The notes: generated by a model from the letters alone, not told the origin. A stretch of DNA of 64,000 bases from Epiperipatus broadwayi (GCA_028023455.1 JAQFVV010000959.1:62001-126000); one strand, 5' to 3'; positions 51,937-64,000 are shown, numbered from the stretch's first letter. A program made the numbers and translations.

Positions 51937-54900
51937 TGTAACAGTCAAGTTTGTACATTCGTGTAACAGAATTCAGAATCCAAGCAAAAGAGACCAAAGC
52001 TGACCAGACTAGGACTGTGACATCCCAAGTCCGACCACACTTCAACTCATAAGCCAGGATTCCAAGACTCAAGACCCTACAAATGACCACCTTGAAATTA
52101 CACGTAGTATACCTCTTTCCACATGGCCGACATAGGTCACGGAGAAGCAATAAGACTCTGATAATTAAAAGAGAGGTTCTTAATTGACTAAAATATATCA
52201 CTAATCTAATTTAACTTAATGCATAGTTTTCACATATATAGGCTATAAATAATAATTAGAATTGGATTGAATTAGATCAATAACGAAACAGAGAACGAAA
52301 TACATTAAATTAATTATATATTTATTTACAACCCGTATCTATATATCACTTATTTACAATTGGCATGAAATTGATAAGTTTTACACATTTCAGTGTCGAA
52401 TGTATGCAAACATTTGGTAATTCAAAATCACTTTACATAAGTAATCATTAAAATTTCATAGAGGGGTTTAACATATGCCCATCTTATGAATTGTTTACAA
52501 TTGATACATAATTAATCACTACGTTATGTCTATAAATCTCGATAAGCCAAATCCTATTACATTTGTGGCTGGTATATAAATAATTATATTAAACTTTGAT
52601 CATGAATTCATTTACTAAAATATACAATATGACTTAATAACGAGCGCATAAAGCAGCTCAAGTAATGATCGATCGAACATGGCTTTCGAGAGAAAATTTC
52701 AAAATGCTGAAAGTGTTATGTTAAGGTGGGAGAGTTGGCTGAAATAAGATTTTACCAATGCGCTATGGCACAAGTAAACAATAATAGGAAAATTCGCTCT
52801 GTGGATGGATGAAATAACTTCAGGGTTCTTGCGACAAACGCCGGTACCCTGTAACCGATCGCAATGCTGCATGAAAAGGAACATTGTGTTCAGGAATGGT
52901 GGGGGACTTACGTGCTAACTTGGCTTTGGCTCAGGCTTCGCTACTGCTCTACCCTACAAGAGAAGATGTGCTGGCAACACCGTGGCTCCATCTTGAGATA
53001 CGTATAGTATGTATAGCAGCAAAACGAGAACAAATTTTATAAAATAATATATCACATCCGCCAAGCAAAGAATAGTATATTTCATACTATGAAATATGAG
53101 TTAATAGCATATTAGTTCTATCAAATTGGGACCAACTCTTGTGTAGCCTGATAATAAATGTCTATGCTACTAAAGGGAATATTAATACATCTGTACTTTG
53201 ACATGCTCGATCTATTCAGTTACTTATAGATAATAAATATTTAAGGAGGGAAAGTATATTTCTATGGACTTAAGAATTTAAATGTCAAATATACTTATCA
53301 ATATGATCAAGGGTAAATTTAATTCTTAACTAAACTTATCAAGTTAAGTTTTTTTAAATGGTTGATTAACAGAGCCACATTTCACATATGAAATCATTTA
53401 AATAATAAAAAAATAGGATTTTGAAACAGCGCAGAAAGTTGACGCTATAAACAAATTACACGAAGATTTTCAAATAATATCTTCTTAAATATATACATGA
53501 AATTAAGTGCTCACTGTTTCGAAATATTGGCATATGAAATATAATAAGCATTTAAAATAAAATAAGCAAAGAAATATAGACACAATCGCAGTGATATAAC
53601 TTTAAACTAAATAATTTACTTTGAAGTGAATGGAAAATATAAATAAGTCAGATTATTTAAACTTTAACACATTAAATTTTGATAGCAAGTGACATATTAA
53701 AATTATTAAATGGATTTTAAGTTTTGATTACATTTAGCTTTATCATTACTTTAAAAAGAGAGTTAGCTAACTTATATAGATATATTTACATTTAGAATTA
53801 CACAGAGCTCTGCTGTTTGAAAAATAAAACGGTACCGGTATTATTTATCTGGACTGCAAGTTCTTGCTGTAGATTTGGTGAGTTTTACTGGGCGGCTGGT
53901 AGCATCATCTTTCCCATTCAGCATGATGGTTGTTTAGGTATTTCGACGAGAGAAACCCCGTTCTCCCACAGAGTAACAGCAACAAGATGCCAGCTTTTAG
54001 CCGGACATGTTAAACATTAACAATTGTGAATACTGGCTGCAATTCTCACTAACAATATGGCTGTTCCTCTTGTTAAAAATACAGAGTATTTATATCTTTT
54101 CCTTATCAGAATCTATCGCCTGAAGACTCACTAAACTCAGGAATTTAATTAAATATTTTTCAATTTATAATCCAGATCTTAGATCACTTAAGTTAGAAAC
54201 ATTCCATAAGCTATTATAATTAAAATTTTTCGTTGCAAACAATTGTCCAATTTAGATTTTAAAATAAGTCACTCTTATCTAAGGAGATTTTAATTAGTAA
54301 ATTTTGAACTAGTTTTACTTTTTACGGATTCCAGGTGTGGTCGTAAATGACACTTGTTTACAATCAAAAATCTTTTAATTACTTGACCAGCTTTTATTTT
54401 TAATCTTACATATAATAGAAACTCTTTCTATTTAAAAACAACCTTTTAACTTTTTTTTTAAAACGAAAACATTTTTAACATATTTATTAAAAATAATTTA
54501 CAAACATATTTTGATATAGCCTTTAAATATATTTTCGAGAATCTTTTCCCTGAAATATATTTAAAACAAGAAATCTTTTAACAATTTTTAAAGACATTTA
54601 ATATCATTTTTAGATAATGGCTTTTACATATTTTAAATCATGTCTTTCTTCTATATAGCACAGATTATATATCCACATACGAAATTACAATATTAAACAA
54701 CAAAATTAATAATTTACTCTTAACTTAAATAATATAATGAACATTTTTAGAATTATTAAATCAATTTAGTACGCTATAATTTTACTAATCCTATCTAATT
54801 ATAGCATTGGTTCGCACACAAATATATAATACTGTTTATACAGACATGAATGAATTTTAAATTTATTAACATTTAAATAGGTTCGAACTTAGCACAGATG

Positions 54901-54956
54901 AGAGTGTCATCAGGTTTGATGGTGAAACGATAAGGGCTTGGAAAGTTATCGTTTCA
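51937..54956 (-). repeat. LTR of E2, right copy
   Basis: 3020 bp, TGTAACAG to GTTTCA. Differs from the left LTR by scattered substitutions and a few short indels (for example about 20 bp near 54626-54645 that the left LTR lacks), so the insertion is not very recent. Confidence 0.92.
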
Positions 54957-56210
54957 CACCTGTATCAAAGCAGTGCCAAAAAATGCATTTGACATTGAAT
55001 TAGATTTTCTTTTCCAACCATACTAAGGTCCTTTCTTATTGGCCAAGTCTATCCCACCCATTACACATTTTATGTTTATGTTTTCTTTTAACAGCATTTT
55101 CAGAAGATTGATAGCATTGGCTGGCATTATAATTGACCTCTTATTCCAAATTAAAAATTGAAGAACACTGTCTTGATCTATTACAAAATGTGAGTCTTCC
55201 CTATTCATATTTTTGTATATTTTTTATTCAAATCTTTCACACTGTCTGGGATACCTTTTCTATTTCCATTTAGTGTGCCACAACAGTAGATTTTGTTTGC
55301 AGACAGATCTTTTGATAACTGCATGTTTATCACAAACAATGATATGATTCTGTTTGGATAGATATGGTAAAACTACTGAAAGCACAGCTCAAGTACCCAG
55401 ACATTGGTCAGCATCTGAAGTTGTACTTTTGCCTGTATATAACACCATATGGGCACATATTTATTATGACTATCTGAACACATCCACCCTTTGAACCCTC
55501 ACTTTAGCAGTTTTGAGGGCTCATACTGCTTCATGTGTTTATGATCAGTAAATTTGATAATAGCTTCATCAACTTCTACCTCTCTAATGAAATTGATTGG
55601 TAGCTTTAAAATTTACATTGCAGTAGTCTATAATCAGCCTATGTTTATATACTCTATCAAAATCTTTACTTTTAGAATCTGGCATTTATTATTATTAAAA
55701 TGTAGGCAAGACAATATGAAATAAAATCTATATTGAGTCATAATATTTGCAAAATGGTGATTGTTTTACTTTCAATTCTGAGCTTCATATGTCATCTAAT
55801 TCATGTACTAGACATATCAAAGAAATGCCTACTATCATGCCAAAAATGCAGATAATTCGCAATATGACAAATTGACCCAATAGTGAGATTTTTTTGTTCA
55901 GCATATGTATTTGTTTCAAGAATAATTTTTTCAAATATTTTTCTATCAAATAATAATTGACAAAAGTCCAACATTGCATAGTCACTCATGGTGGAAAACT
56001 TGAGCTCTGGGGACTTAGTAAAATTGGATGACCCAATAACATTAGGCACCTTGTTCAGATCTGTTCAAGAAGAAGGGCTTGGGGTAGGCAGATCTGGAGT
56101 AGATATAGCACTTGTATTCAAATTTATTTTTCTTTTTGGTACCACACCTGAATCTAATTCATCTTCACGCAAAGTACCACACCTTTTCACTCAAAGAAAA
56201 TCCATCAAAT
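54957..56210 (-). pseudogene. piggyBac transposase, N-terminal and catalytic part, cut off by E2
   Basis: On the minus strand, pieces in several frames follow the piggyBac order: DYAMLDFCQLLFDRKIFEKI and ETNTYAEQKN (about 55900-55990), then EVDEAIIKFTDHKHMKQYEP (around 55540, containing the first catalytic Asp of the DDE/DDD domain), GFKGWMCSDSHNKYV, CGTLNGNRKGIPDSVKDL, and VMGGIDLANKKGP near 55023-55070. The last codons before the LTR (GTALIQV) join to AVMNAHILY at 46108 to restore the usual order. Many stops and shifts show it is long dead. Confidence 0.8.
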
Positions 56211-56379
56211 GAGCTGCACAAAGCATCAGAATTTTAAGGCTCATAATAACAAGGCTGTCATCACTTGAATTGGACATATATTCCATTTTTGTCCATGATA
56301 AAATTTTATGGTTACTTGTGTTCCAATAAAATTGAAAGAGTTGAAAAAAAGACAAAAAATTAAAGCTACTTGAGAACAA

Positions 56380-57680
56380 AAAATATTATAAAATTGTCAT
56401 ATTTTTGTGACAGAAAAATAGAACTTACATTTTAAAAAACACAGAAACAAAATGGATCCGAAGATGTAAAATGTACATGTGGATACCATGTAGTTTTCCT
56501 ACAATTTTAAGCTGAACCTGGATATTGCAAATTGGAAAATTCTAGGCTGCATTATTCAGGCATAACTATGAACTGGTATAAATTGTGTTGTTGATGGGGT
56601 AGTAGAAAGACATATAAAGTACCCATTTCTTTCTATTATTTTGAGTGATGTCTGGGTAAAAGGCTATGATTCTTCTAAGTTTTGGTATATTTTACTTATG
56701 CAATTGTTCAGCAAATTAAATATCTCTTTGGATAATTATTATTATTGTTACAAAATATTAGGAAACATTAGCTTATAAAAAATCAGCTGTCTCCTATGGT
56801 CTGCCATGATGTCAGTCATTTATTTTGCAACACAATATCACAGTACAATTTCTAAAACATTACAAAGAACTCTGAAATCATTATTACTATTTATTTTCAT
56901 TAAAACAGGCTGTTTACTATTTATTTTACATTAATTAGTCAATTACTCATTTAGATTATAATCATGGATATGGTAAAATAATTTCTTTATTATTCCCTGT
57001 ACTATTAGGAAAGTAGATTGCATTTACACTCTACAAGAGTACATTAACATAGATCATGCTAATTACATAATTTGGTGACTAATATTTTGTTATTTAAGAT
57101 ATTTGAAATGAAGATCCACAGAAGATATTACTTTAAATGCAAATTATTTTTACTCAGAGAATATATTTTGATGGAGGGGAATTTATATTTTAAAAGTGTT
57201 TTATAATCCAGAGTAAAATTTTTCCTCTTCCTAGTTTGTTCTAATTACTTATTGTATGATATGCATTTTTATTATTGCTTTAAAAAATTCCCTTTATCTT
57301 AATAGAAGTTTCTGGAGTATCCACTTAAAATTATATGTAACCATCATTGAGCAAAGCCACATTATTAGTGATGTTTATATAATAAGAATCCCTCATTTAT
57401 TTATTATTTCTTATTTTGATTATTACTATTATGTAAACCTGAGATATATAAAACTATGGGTAAATAAAGGGGATTATACCTGAGATGATAGCTGTATGAT
57501 GATCAAGGACATTCAGTTACGAATTCATTTCTAACTCTACAGAAAATCAGGGTTTAAAACATCAGGTATTATCCAAGTAAAAAATATAAAATATGAGCAC
57601 AACTATAAGTATAATTAATTACAAGTTCACCAGCACTAACCAAAAGTAATAGTCATTCATCATCATGAATGATTAACAAT
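56380..57680. other. Region without recognisable genes
   Basis: May contain the right end of the piggyBac element; no terminal inverted repeat was recognised. Otherwise AT-rich with short frames. Confidence 0.4.
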
Positions 57681-57689
57681 AAAAACAAA

Positions 57690-58260
57690 TCAACAGGTCA
57701 ATCTGGTGACTGGATTTAAAATAGGTCTACTATAGACCAGGCTAATTATGTATCCCTTCTTAGCTTGGAGCAGATGTGTAAATGGCAAAGAGGCAATTCA
57801 AAGAGAAATGGAATGGTCAAGTTTTTATATAGATATGCAAAAAGCAAAATGAAAATGCTTGATAGGTTGCAGTTTATGTATAGTAAGAGAATAGCCAAAA
57901 TAGTATTTAATTGGGTTATGAGTAAAGGACAGGCAACAAGATGGATGAGAAATGTTATATGGTATGCAGAAGATTTGGATAAACATCATGTGTCAGTATA
58001 CTTGTATAAAAGGTGGAATGAAATTATTGAGTGTTATAGTGACAAAGAATTGGATAGATGAATAGATGCATTAATAAAAATAGGGAGCTGAAGAACTAGT
58101 ATAAAGAATAAAAAAAATTTAAATATAGATAGAAGTAAACAGAAGATTGGGTGTGAATTAATTTTTGATAATAAAAAGGAAGGTAATTTGCTGTTTAAGG
58201 CTCAAACAGAATTGTTTGCAACAAAGGAATATATACATAAAATATGAATGATTTAGTCTG
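57690..58260 (+). pseudogene. Unassigned coding relic, Trp/Lys/Arg-rich
   Basis: A 98-codon frame (57765-58061) reads for example GMVKFLYRYAKSKMKMLDRL and VIWYAEDLDKHHVSVYLYKR, with WNEII and a TAG-like break, after which the same style continues (IDALIKIGS, then KIGCELIFDNKKEGNLLFKA). The composition and continued coding style beyond the stop suggest a decayed protein gene of a mobile element. I do not recognise the family. Confidence 0.35.
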
Positions 58261-58900
58261 CAAATTATGTAAGAAATGCATGGAAAATTATTAATGAGTC
58301 CACTAGAGGGAGCCAATGACTCCAGTTGACTCTGTTACTGGTTCCCCATTTTAGTTCTACATTCCCTAGTTTAGGGAGCTAAATCTCCCTGAACATTGTT
58401 CTATTTAGAAGAGTAGCTTCTTAGCTATCTTTTCAGATACAAAGTATGTCATCAATTGATTACAAATAAGAACAATTACAACTTTTCTTAAAAATGCTAT
58501 GAAAATGAAATGCAGCCACAGAAATTACTAATGATTTCCATAGAGATTGTAGTTTTAAAGAAAAATCTGTTTTAATCAACTTTGCTGAGTGAGAGGGCTA
58601 CAGAGATTATTGCTAATTCTGACTGTCTCACACATTAAGAAAAATAGTAACGTTTTTTATTGTGATTTTAAATGCTTATGTTATAAATCAGAGATTTTAT
58701 TTAACAAAGGGAAACTTTGCTTAGTGCAGTTGAGACTAAGATCAGTTACTCCAAGAGACTCACTTTACCTAATTTTATTAATAGTGAATGGTTCAAATGC
58801 TTTATTCAAATGTTTTTTTAGTTTTCGCTCATCACTTCTAAATTGGAGATTCTATATTATACATTGGATCTCTAAATTTTATTAATCATCCTTAATTGTA

Positions 58901-59073
58901 ACTTTGAAACATTTACAACACATGATCATCTCATGGATTAATGTAACAGAATATGAACAGAATAAAATCTAAGATTTTGATATCTAAACTTTGAAACATT
59001 TACAACACTTGATCTTCTCATGGATTAATATAACAGAATACTATGGACAAAATAAAAGCTGAAATTTTGATCT
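58901..59073. repeat. Tandem duplication, unit 87 bp
   Basis: ACTTTGAAACATTTACAACA starts at 58901 and again at 58988. The units agree except for scattered changes and a small indel. Confidence 0.8.
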
Positions 59074-59322
59074 CTACAACACACTATATATAGTAACACC
59101 TGCCTTTTTAAACTACAAATTGATGGATATATAGCACATAATTAAAACAAGTAATAATTCAAAAAGAAATATACTTCATAAATCAACAACCACATTTTAG
59201 AACTAAACAGGAATCTATATAAAACTTAATTGAAGCATGAAATTACTGGGATATATACCAAAGACTTTGATTTGATAAAAAAGGAGAAAACCATATGCGA
59301 GACATTGAAAATCTAGAGACAG

Positions 59323-59765
59323 CTACAGTAAAATTATTGGTTGATTCAGGCTGCTACTGAGTTGCTCGTCTTTGCTGGCTGGAGGTGGGAGTCTAGTGAT
59401 AGGAAGGTTCTCCATGGTCTGAGTTCTATCCCTCCAGGTCAAGGGGCTGGGGAGGGGTTGATTTTGGATTATTACTGATATAGATTTCCTTTTCTTTGAA
59501 TGGTAGAGATGATGTTGGACATTGCCATTTGAAGTCTTATAGTACATCATATAAATCAATAATTACTTTGGATTGAGACCACAGATTCACATGCCTTTGC
59601 TCCCTGGAAAGGAGGGTCAAGGGGCCAGGTGGTTATCAGGTTCTAATTCTCAGGATTTTGGGGAGGCTTCTGGGGTGAGGTTATGAGGGGATCAGTACTG
59701 GTGCTGGTTTTTTTCCTCTGAGGAGCAGGGTTGTTGATGTCCAGGGCGATTTTAATCTCTATGTT
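59323..59765 (-). pseudogene. GC-richer Pro/Ser/Thr-rich coding relic, unassigned
   Basis: Clearly higher GC than the surroundings. The minus strand reads EIKIALDINNPAPQRKKTST, then PLITSPQKPPQNPEN before a stop, and a 78-codon frame at 59323-59559 with QPLPSPLTWRDRTQ. Proline-rich low-complexity protein is common in ORF1/Gag of retroelements, but there is no motif to decide. Confidence 0.3.
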
Positions 59766-60326
59766 ACCATAGATGTATCAAAATTCACTTAAGAAAATCA
59801 TGAGTTAAACTTTGTATAACACAAAATGTAAACTTAAAGATTTAAACCAAGACAATAAAATTCTTGAGAAAATAAAATTAATTTAAATTTAAATTCTTAC
59901 AAGCAGAAAGGGTATAAATAATGAAGTTGTCTCAGAATAAATATAAACAAAGTGATTACACAGGAAGTGGGTTCTTGGTTTTTATGGTGTATTTGGAAAA
60001 AGATAAAAGGGATCTAGATATAAAGGCCATAGAGTGAATAAAGATAATATTGTGAAAATGGGATAGAGCAAGATAGGAAAAGAATATGGGAAAAACATAG
60101 GTGAGCAATGAAGGTAGGGTGGCTATTTCTCTAGGCATAGTGGCTGAAAGATTCCTGATTCTGATAAATGAAAAGCCATAGTGTATCACATTGCATGTAG
60201 AGTGATTTACTATTTAAATATTTATTTCAGTTTAGTGTTAAGCTCTAAGATTATTTTCATATATATATATATATGCATATAAAGCATTATTTTATATTTT
60301 TTATTAAAATTGTTAATCTTTTAAAT

Positions 60327-60340
60327 TTATTTATTTTTGT

Positions 60341-60380
<40 letters not shown>

Positions 60381-60457
60381 AAAATAAATAAATATAAGAA
60401 TATATGCAATAAAGAATTATATATATATATATATATATATACACAATTCTTTATTGC
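60327..60457. repeat. Two adjacent (TA)n palindromes
   Basis: First, a TA run flanked by ATTTATTTTTGT and ACAAAAATAAAT (60327-60392, imperfect). Second, a TA run flanked by GCAATAAAGAATT (60406-60418) and its exact reverse complement (60445-60457). The second right arm overlaps the start of the RTE insertion. Confidence 0.7.
60443..60453. repeat. Candidate 11 bp target-site duplication, left
   Basis: ACAATTCTTTA here and again at 61964-61974, immediately outside the RTE sequence and its TGATGA tail. Confidence 0.75.
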
Positions 60458-61949
60458 CCAGAATTTTAAATGAAGAAGTGAGACATGCAATTAAGTGTAT
60501 GAAGAAAGGAAAGACTCCAGGAAATGATGGAATTATAATTGATATATTAAAAGAAGCAGGTGAAGAAATAGAAACAATTTTAGCAAAGTTATATACCAAA
60601 TGTCTAAATGATAAAGATGTACCAGAAGATTGGAAGAATGCATAATATTAATATTTAAAAAAGGCGATAAAGAAGATATTAGAAATTACAGACCTATCAG
60701 CCTTTTATCAGTTTTATATAAAATTTTTACCAAGATAATTACAATTCGTTTACAGAGAACTTTGGATTTTCACCAACCAAAAGAACAAGCTGGATTTAAA
60801 AGTGGTTTTAGTACAATAGATCATATCCAGGTATTGAGAGAAGTCATAGAAAGGACAAACGAATATGAGTTGTCATTATGTTTTGGATTTGTAGATTATG
60901 AAAAGGCATTCGATTCTATACACATTTCTTCAGTGATTAAAGCATTGGATCATCAAGGTATAGATCCAGGATATTGTCATATTTTAAAGAATATTTATAA
61001 AAATGCAACAGCAACAATTAGATTACATAATGATACTGCAAAAATCAACATTGAGAAAGGTGTAAGACAAGGTGACTCCATATCTCCAAAACTCTTTACA
61101 GCAGTGCTGCAAGAAGTATTTTGTGGATTAAAATGGGAAACTAAAGGAGTGAAAGTAAATGGAAAGTATTTAAGTCATTTAGATTTCGCAGATGATGTAG
61201 TTGTTTTTGCAAATAATGCTTCAGAGCTGCAGGAAATGTTGCAGGAGTTAGCAGATGAAAGTAGAAAAGTAGGACTAAAGATAAATGTTAAAAAGACTAA
61301 AGTAATGTTTAATCGATTTGCTCAAAATATGAAAATAAAGATTGATTATGAAGAATTAGAAGAAGTTAACAGTTACAAATACCTTGGTGAAATTATTAAT
61401 ACAGATGGAAACATAATGGAGAAAATTAATCATAGAATTAAACTTGATTGGAGTGCTTTTGGTAGAAATAACTTGATACTAAAAGGAAATATGCCTATGT
61501 GTTTGAAAAGGATGGTTTTTAACAAATGTGTTTTACCAGTTCTTACTTATGGATCTGAGACTTGGACACTTAATAGAAGAGCAATACAGAGACTTCAGAC
61601 CACTCAAAGGAGTATGGAGAGATGTATGTTGGGAGTAACAAGAAGAGATCGAAAACGCAATGTATGGGTAAGACAACAAACAGGTATTACTGACCTTATT
61701 GAAAAAGTTAAAAGATTGAAATGGAGTTGGGCTGGACATATTGCTAGAAGAGATGATAATAGATGGACAATTGAAATTTTAAACTGGATTCCAAGAGATT
61801 GTAAAAGACCCAGAAAAAGACCACATGTGAGATGGATGGATGAAATAAGAAAATGTGCAGGAGTGTTGTGGAGAAGAGAAGCTAAAGATCGGAGAAGATG
61901 GATTAAACTTGGAGAGACCTTTATCCTGCAGTGGATTGATAATGGTTGA
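60454..61949 (+). pseudogene. RTE reverse transcriptase, one frame shift
   Basis: The first 63 codons (60454-60645) read PRILNEEVRHAI and KKGKTPGNDGIIIDILKEAG to PEDWKNA. Loss of one A near 60642 shifts the frame, and the rest is open for 439 codons (60630-61949). In that part NYRPISLL is at 19-26, motif [11 protein letters not shown] at 87-96 (Asp 89), [13 protein letters not shown] at 144-156 and FADD at 186-189. The end region has YKYLGEI near 249-255 and [13 protein letters not shown] near 367-379, characteristic of the RTE group. The RT core is therefore intact after the shift. The apurinic endonuclease that should precede it is missing through 5' truncation, so it cannot move by itself. 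Confidence 0.9.
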
Positions 61950-61963
61950 TGATGATGATGATG
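60454..61963 (+). mobile_element. RTE-type LINE, 5'-truncated, best copy
   Basis: A 1.5 kb insertion holding most of the reverse transcriptase and the C-terminal region of an RTE element, ending in TTGATGATGATGATGATG; RTE elements end in short tandem repeats rather than long poly(A). An 11 bp duplication flanks it. It shares its 3' half with 30590-31175 and its whole length with the relic 18830-20650, all on the plus strand. Confidence 0.88.
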
Positions 61964-61974
61964 ACAATTCTTTA
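61964..61974. repeat. Candidate 11 bp target-site duplication, right
   Basis: Matches 60443-60453 exactly. Confidence 0.75.
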
Positions 61975-63340
61975 ACTTAATTTATAAATGTATCGATATA
62001 TGTATAGAGAGTGATCCCATGAACTTTTTTTTAAAACTGAAATCTAATTAACCTTTTTAGTTGTGTTTTTAAATATTTATTACTTTTTTAAATAATGATT
62101 AATTCAATGTATCTATAACACATCATCACTACATAGCCTAATCCCATATATCTTTCCAGGGTTCTCTGCTTATACTCATATTATAACATTAGGTAATATT
62201 CTTTCATACCATCTGGTCTGTTGTCAGCCATTATCTCAATTGTTTTCTGTAATAGAGTTTTCTTATATTTTTGGGCTTAGTTCACACTTGTAAAACTGCA
62301 TGTGCCTTCTAATTTAGTAGATTAATGAGGGTAATTTATTTCTATATTATTAAGGAAATGTATTAAATACTATTTTAATGTTATATGGCTTTTTCTGTGC
62401 TAGTGTTCTAATCTGCACAATAATTGTTTGCCATTTCCCCCATATTTTTTATATTATTCTGCCAAATATTCATTACCATTATTTTGTATACCCATTAAGT
62501 TTATTTTAGCAATGGTCGTTAATCAGCTGAACATTCTGCAATTATGCTAGTTGCTATGATGATGGTTAGAAAACCCACAAGGTGCTTACTGTTCATTATT
62601 CCTTTGTGCGAGTGGGTACATCCACAGGTGTAGCACTGCTCTTTGTTATATAAATGTATATTTGAACAGAGTCTTCATGCATTATTATGCATACATTGTT
62701 TCCCTCATATTAATGTTTGCCTCATGTATTCTGTCATCAGCCATAAAAGGGCATTCAAGTGAATTATTGTCATAATTTATTATAGGTCAATTATATGATA
62801 TTCCAGCTGAGTTGGAGTTCAAATTCCCTCTTTGATTTCAAATCTTATCTTAATCAATTCTAATAGGTTTATTAATAGCAATTGTTGTCAGTATTATTAT
62901 AATTTTAAAGTATAGGTGCATTGGTTCTGGTTTTGATGTATTGGGTAGCCATTGAGTGGATATTTGAATCTATTCTCATCCCTATAAGGACCTAAATCAG
63001 TATATTGATAATAAAATCTTAGACTGTATTATCTGAAACTAGTGCACATATCCATGTACAAAACTAAATACATGTGATCATATTTTATTTTATTCTATTC
63101 TATTTATTTATTTAATTAATGAACATTATCCATGTAGAACAATTACACGTGATGATAATTATTTATCATTTATTTAATTTATAAATATTGTTAACTAATT
63201 ACTATTTAAACGTTTATTAAGTCATAAATAAATGTTAATTTATAATTTAAACTATCTGTGACATTGCTATTTGCCACACATAGAATCAGAACTACAACAG
63301 ATATCCCTGATGATATATACAAGGTCTATTGAAACATTTA
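61975..63340. other. Region without recognisable genes
   Basis: AT-rich sequence; no frame or motif worth reporting. Confidence 0.45.
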
Positions 63341-63361
63341 GATAATATTATCAAATTGGAA

Positions 63362-63612
63362 AAGAATAAATATTCTTCCATAAAATAATAATCAGAAAAT
63401 AATAAATTCTTGCAATAGCTATATCAATTTTTTTTATATACATTAAAAGCCTTTTTCAGCATCTGATTTGATGCTCTTTAGCCCATTAACATTTGAAAAG
63501 GGTGGCAAATCAGGTACTGTAAAAGGCTTTTTATGTATTAAAAAAATTTGATATTTATATAGTTGTAAAAATTTATTATTTTCTGATTATCATTTTAGAG
63601 AATATTTTAATG
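63362..63612. repeat. Fold-back element, ~250 bp imperfect hairpin
   Basis: AATAATCAGAAAATAATAAA (63385 on) pairs with the reverse complement at about 63570-63592, and AAAAGCCTTTTTCAGCATCT pairs with the segment around 63510-63530. The arms are roughly 100 bp with mismatches and a short loop near 63475-63500. It may be a fold-back MITE or a hairpin RNA source. No terminal duplication could be fixed. Confidence 0.7.
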
Positions 63613-64000
63613 CTTTTGTTTTGGGTAATTTGTGATGTACAAGATATAATAAAATGCCATTCACCTTCTACATCACCTCCATTTTGCTTTGTTAATTCTG
63701 GACTATAATGTAGAATCTGGTACCTCTATTAATATTTGTGACATTAATCTGAAATTAATAATAAATTTGCTAGCCAGTATGACAATTGAATCTATTCTAT
63801 AATACTATAACAGGTATGTTATTTATTCCACTAAAACTTTCATAGATATTGATTTGATATTTGAGTTAATGAAGAAAGAACTTAAAGTTTATATTACTGA
63901 CCTTCCATTGCAAAGCATTACCTTAGAGAACCTTTCTGTACTTAGAGCATGAGGATATCTGAAATACAGCCAGTTATATTATGAAGTTGATTAGATTTAT
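63613..64000. other. Window end, no gene recognised
   Basis: AT-rich, nothing seen. Confidence 0.4.

Larger units (their letters stand above)
46109..54956 (-). mobile_element. Long-LTR element copy E2, direct LTRs, inserted in piggyBac
   Basis: Two direct LTRs of 2996 and 3020 bp flank a 2832 bp interior homologous to that of E1. LTR ends are TGTAACAG and CGTTTCA. It splits a piggyBac transposase pseudogene. The four bases beside each end are CAGC and CACC, a possible 4 bp target duplication with one change. The only sizeable reading frame is on the minus strand; no polymerase or integrase is encoded. Confidence 0.88.

Overview
The window looks like a piece of an AT-rich, transposon-dense animal nuclear genome, most likely an invertebrate. 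I find no convincing host gene, no operon structure, no CRISPR array and no rRNA. Nearly every stretch that reads as protein belongs to a mobile element: RTE-type LINEs, Penelope-like elements (PLEs) with a GIY-YIG endonuclease, a piggyBac transposase, and a family with very long LTRs. Very long simple repeats, including about 221 perfect ATCT units, fit the same picture. The species cannot be named from this sequence.

Layout. 105-8657: a long-LTR element (E1) whose two ~3 kb terminal repeats face opposite ways, around a 2.8 kb interior with one degraded reading frame on the minus strand. 8658-13370: no gene. 13400-15500: a PLE with reverse transcriptase (YVDD) and a decayed GIY-YIG domain. 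17489-20650: a perfect (TA)n palindrome, a tRNA-derived SINE-like head, a PLE relic on the minus strand and a badly decayed RTE LINE. 21200-21740: a pair of ~180 bp direct repeats. 27441-28484: a ~1 kb near-perfect palindrome of two PLE 3' ends. 30590-31175: a second RTE copy. 33429-34314: the ATCT array. 37504-37586: an AAT array. 42741-43682: a head-to-tail repeat plus an inverted partial copy, each with a textbook hammerhead ribozyme core. 45620-56050: a piggyBac transposase pseudogene split by a second long-LTR element (E2, 46109-54956). 60454-61963: the best-preserved RTE LINE, with a likely 11 bp target-site duplication.

How the parts relate. The RTE and PLE copies carry the machinery for target-primed insertion, although every copy here is truncated or broken. 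The hammerhead repeat locus and the long-LTR family carry no recognisable polymerase and would depend on enzymes supplied in trans. The two long-LTR copies share one ancestral reading frame of about 460 codons, interrupted at different places in each copy, so the ancestor was probably intact. The strongest observations are the hammerhead repeat locus, the opposite-facing LTRs of E1, and the PLE fold-back palindrome.
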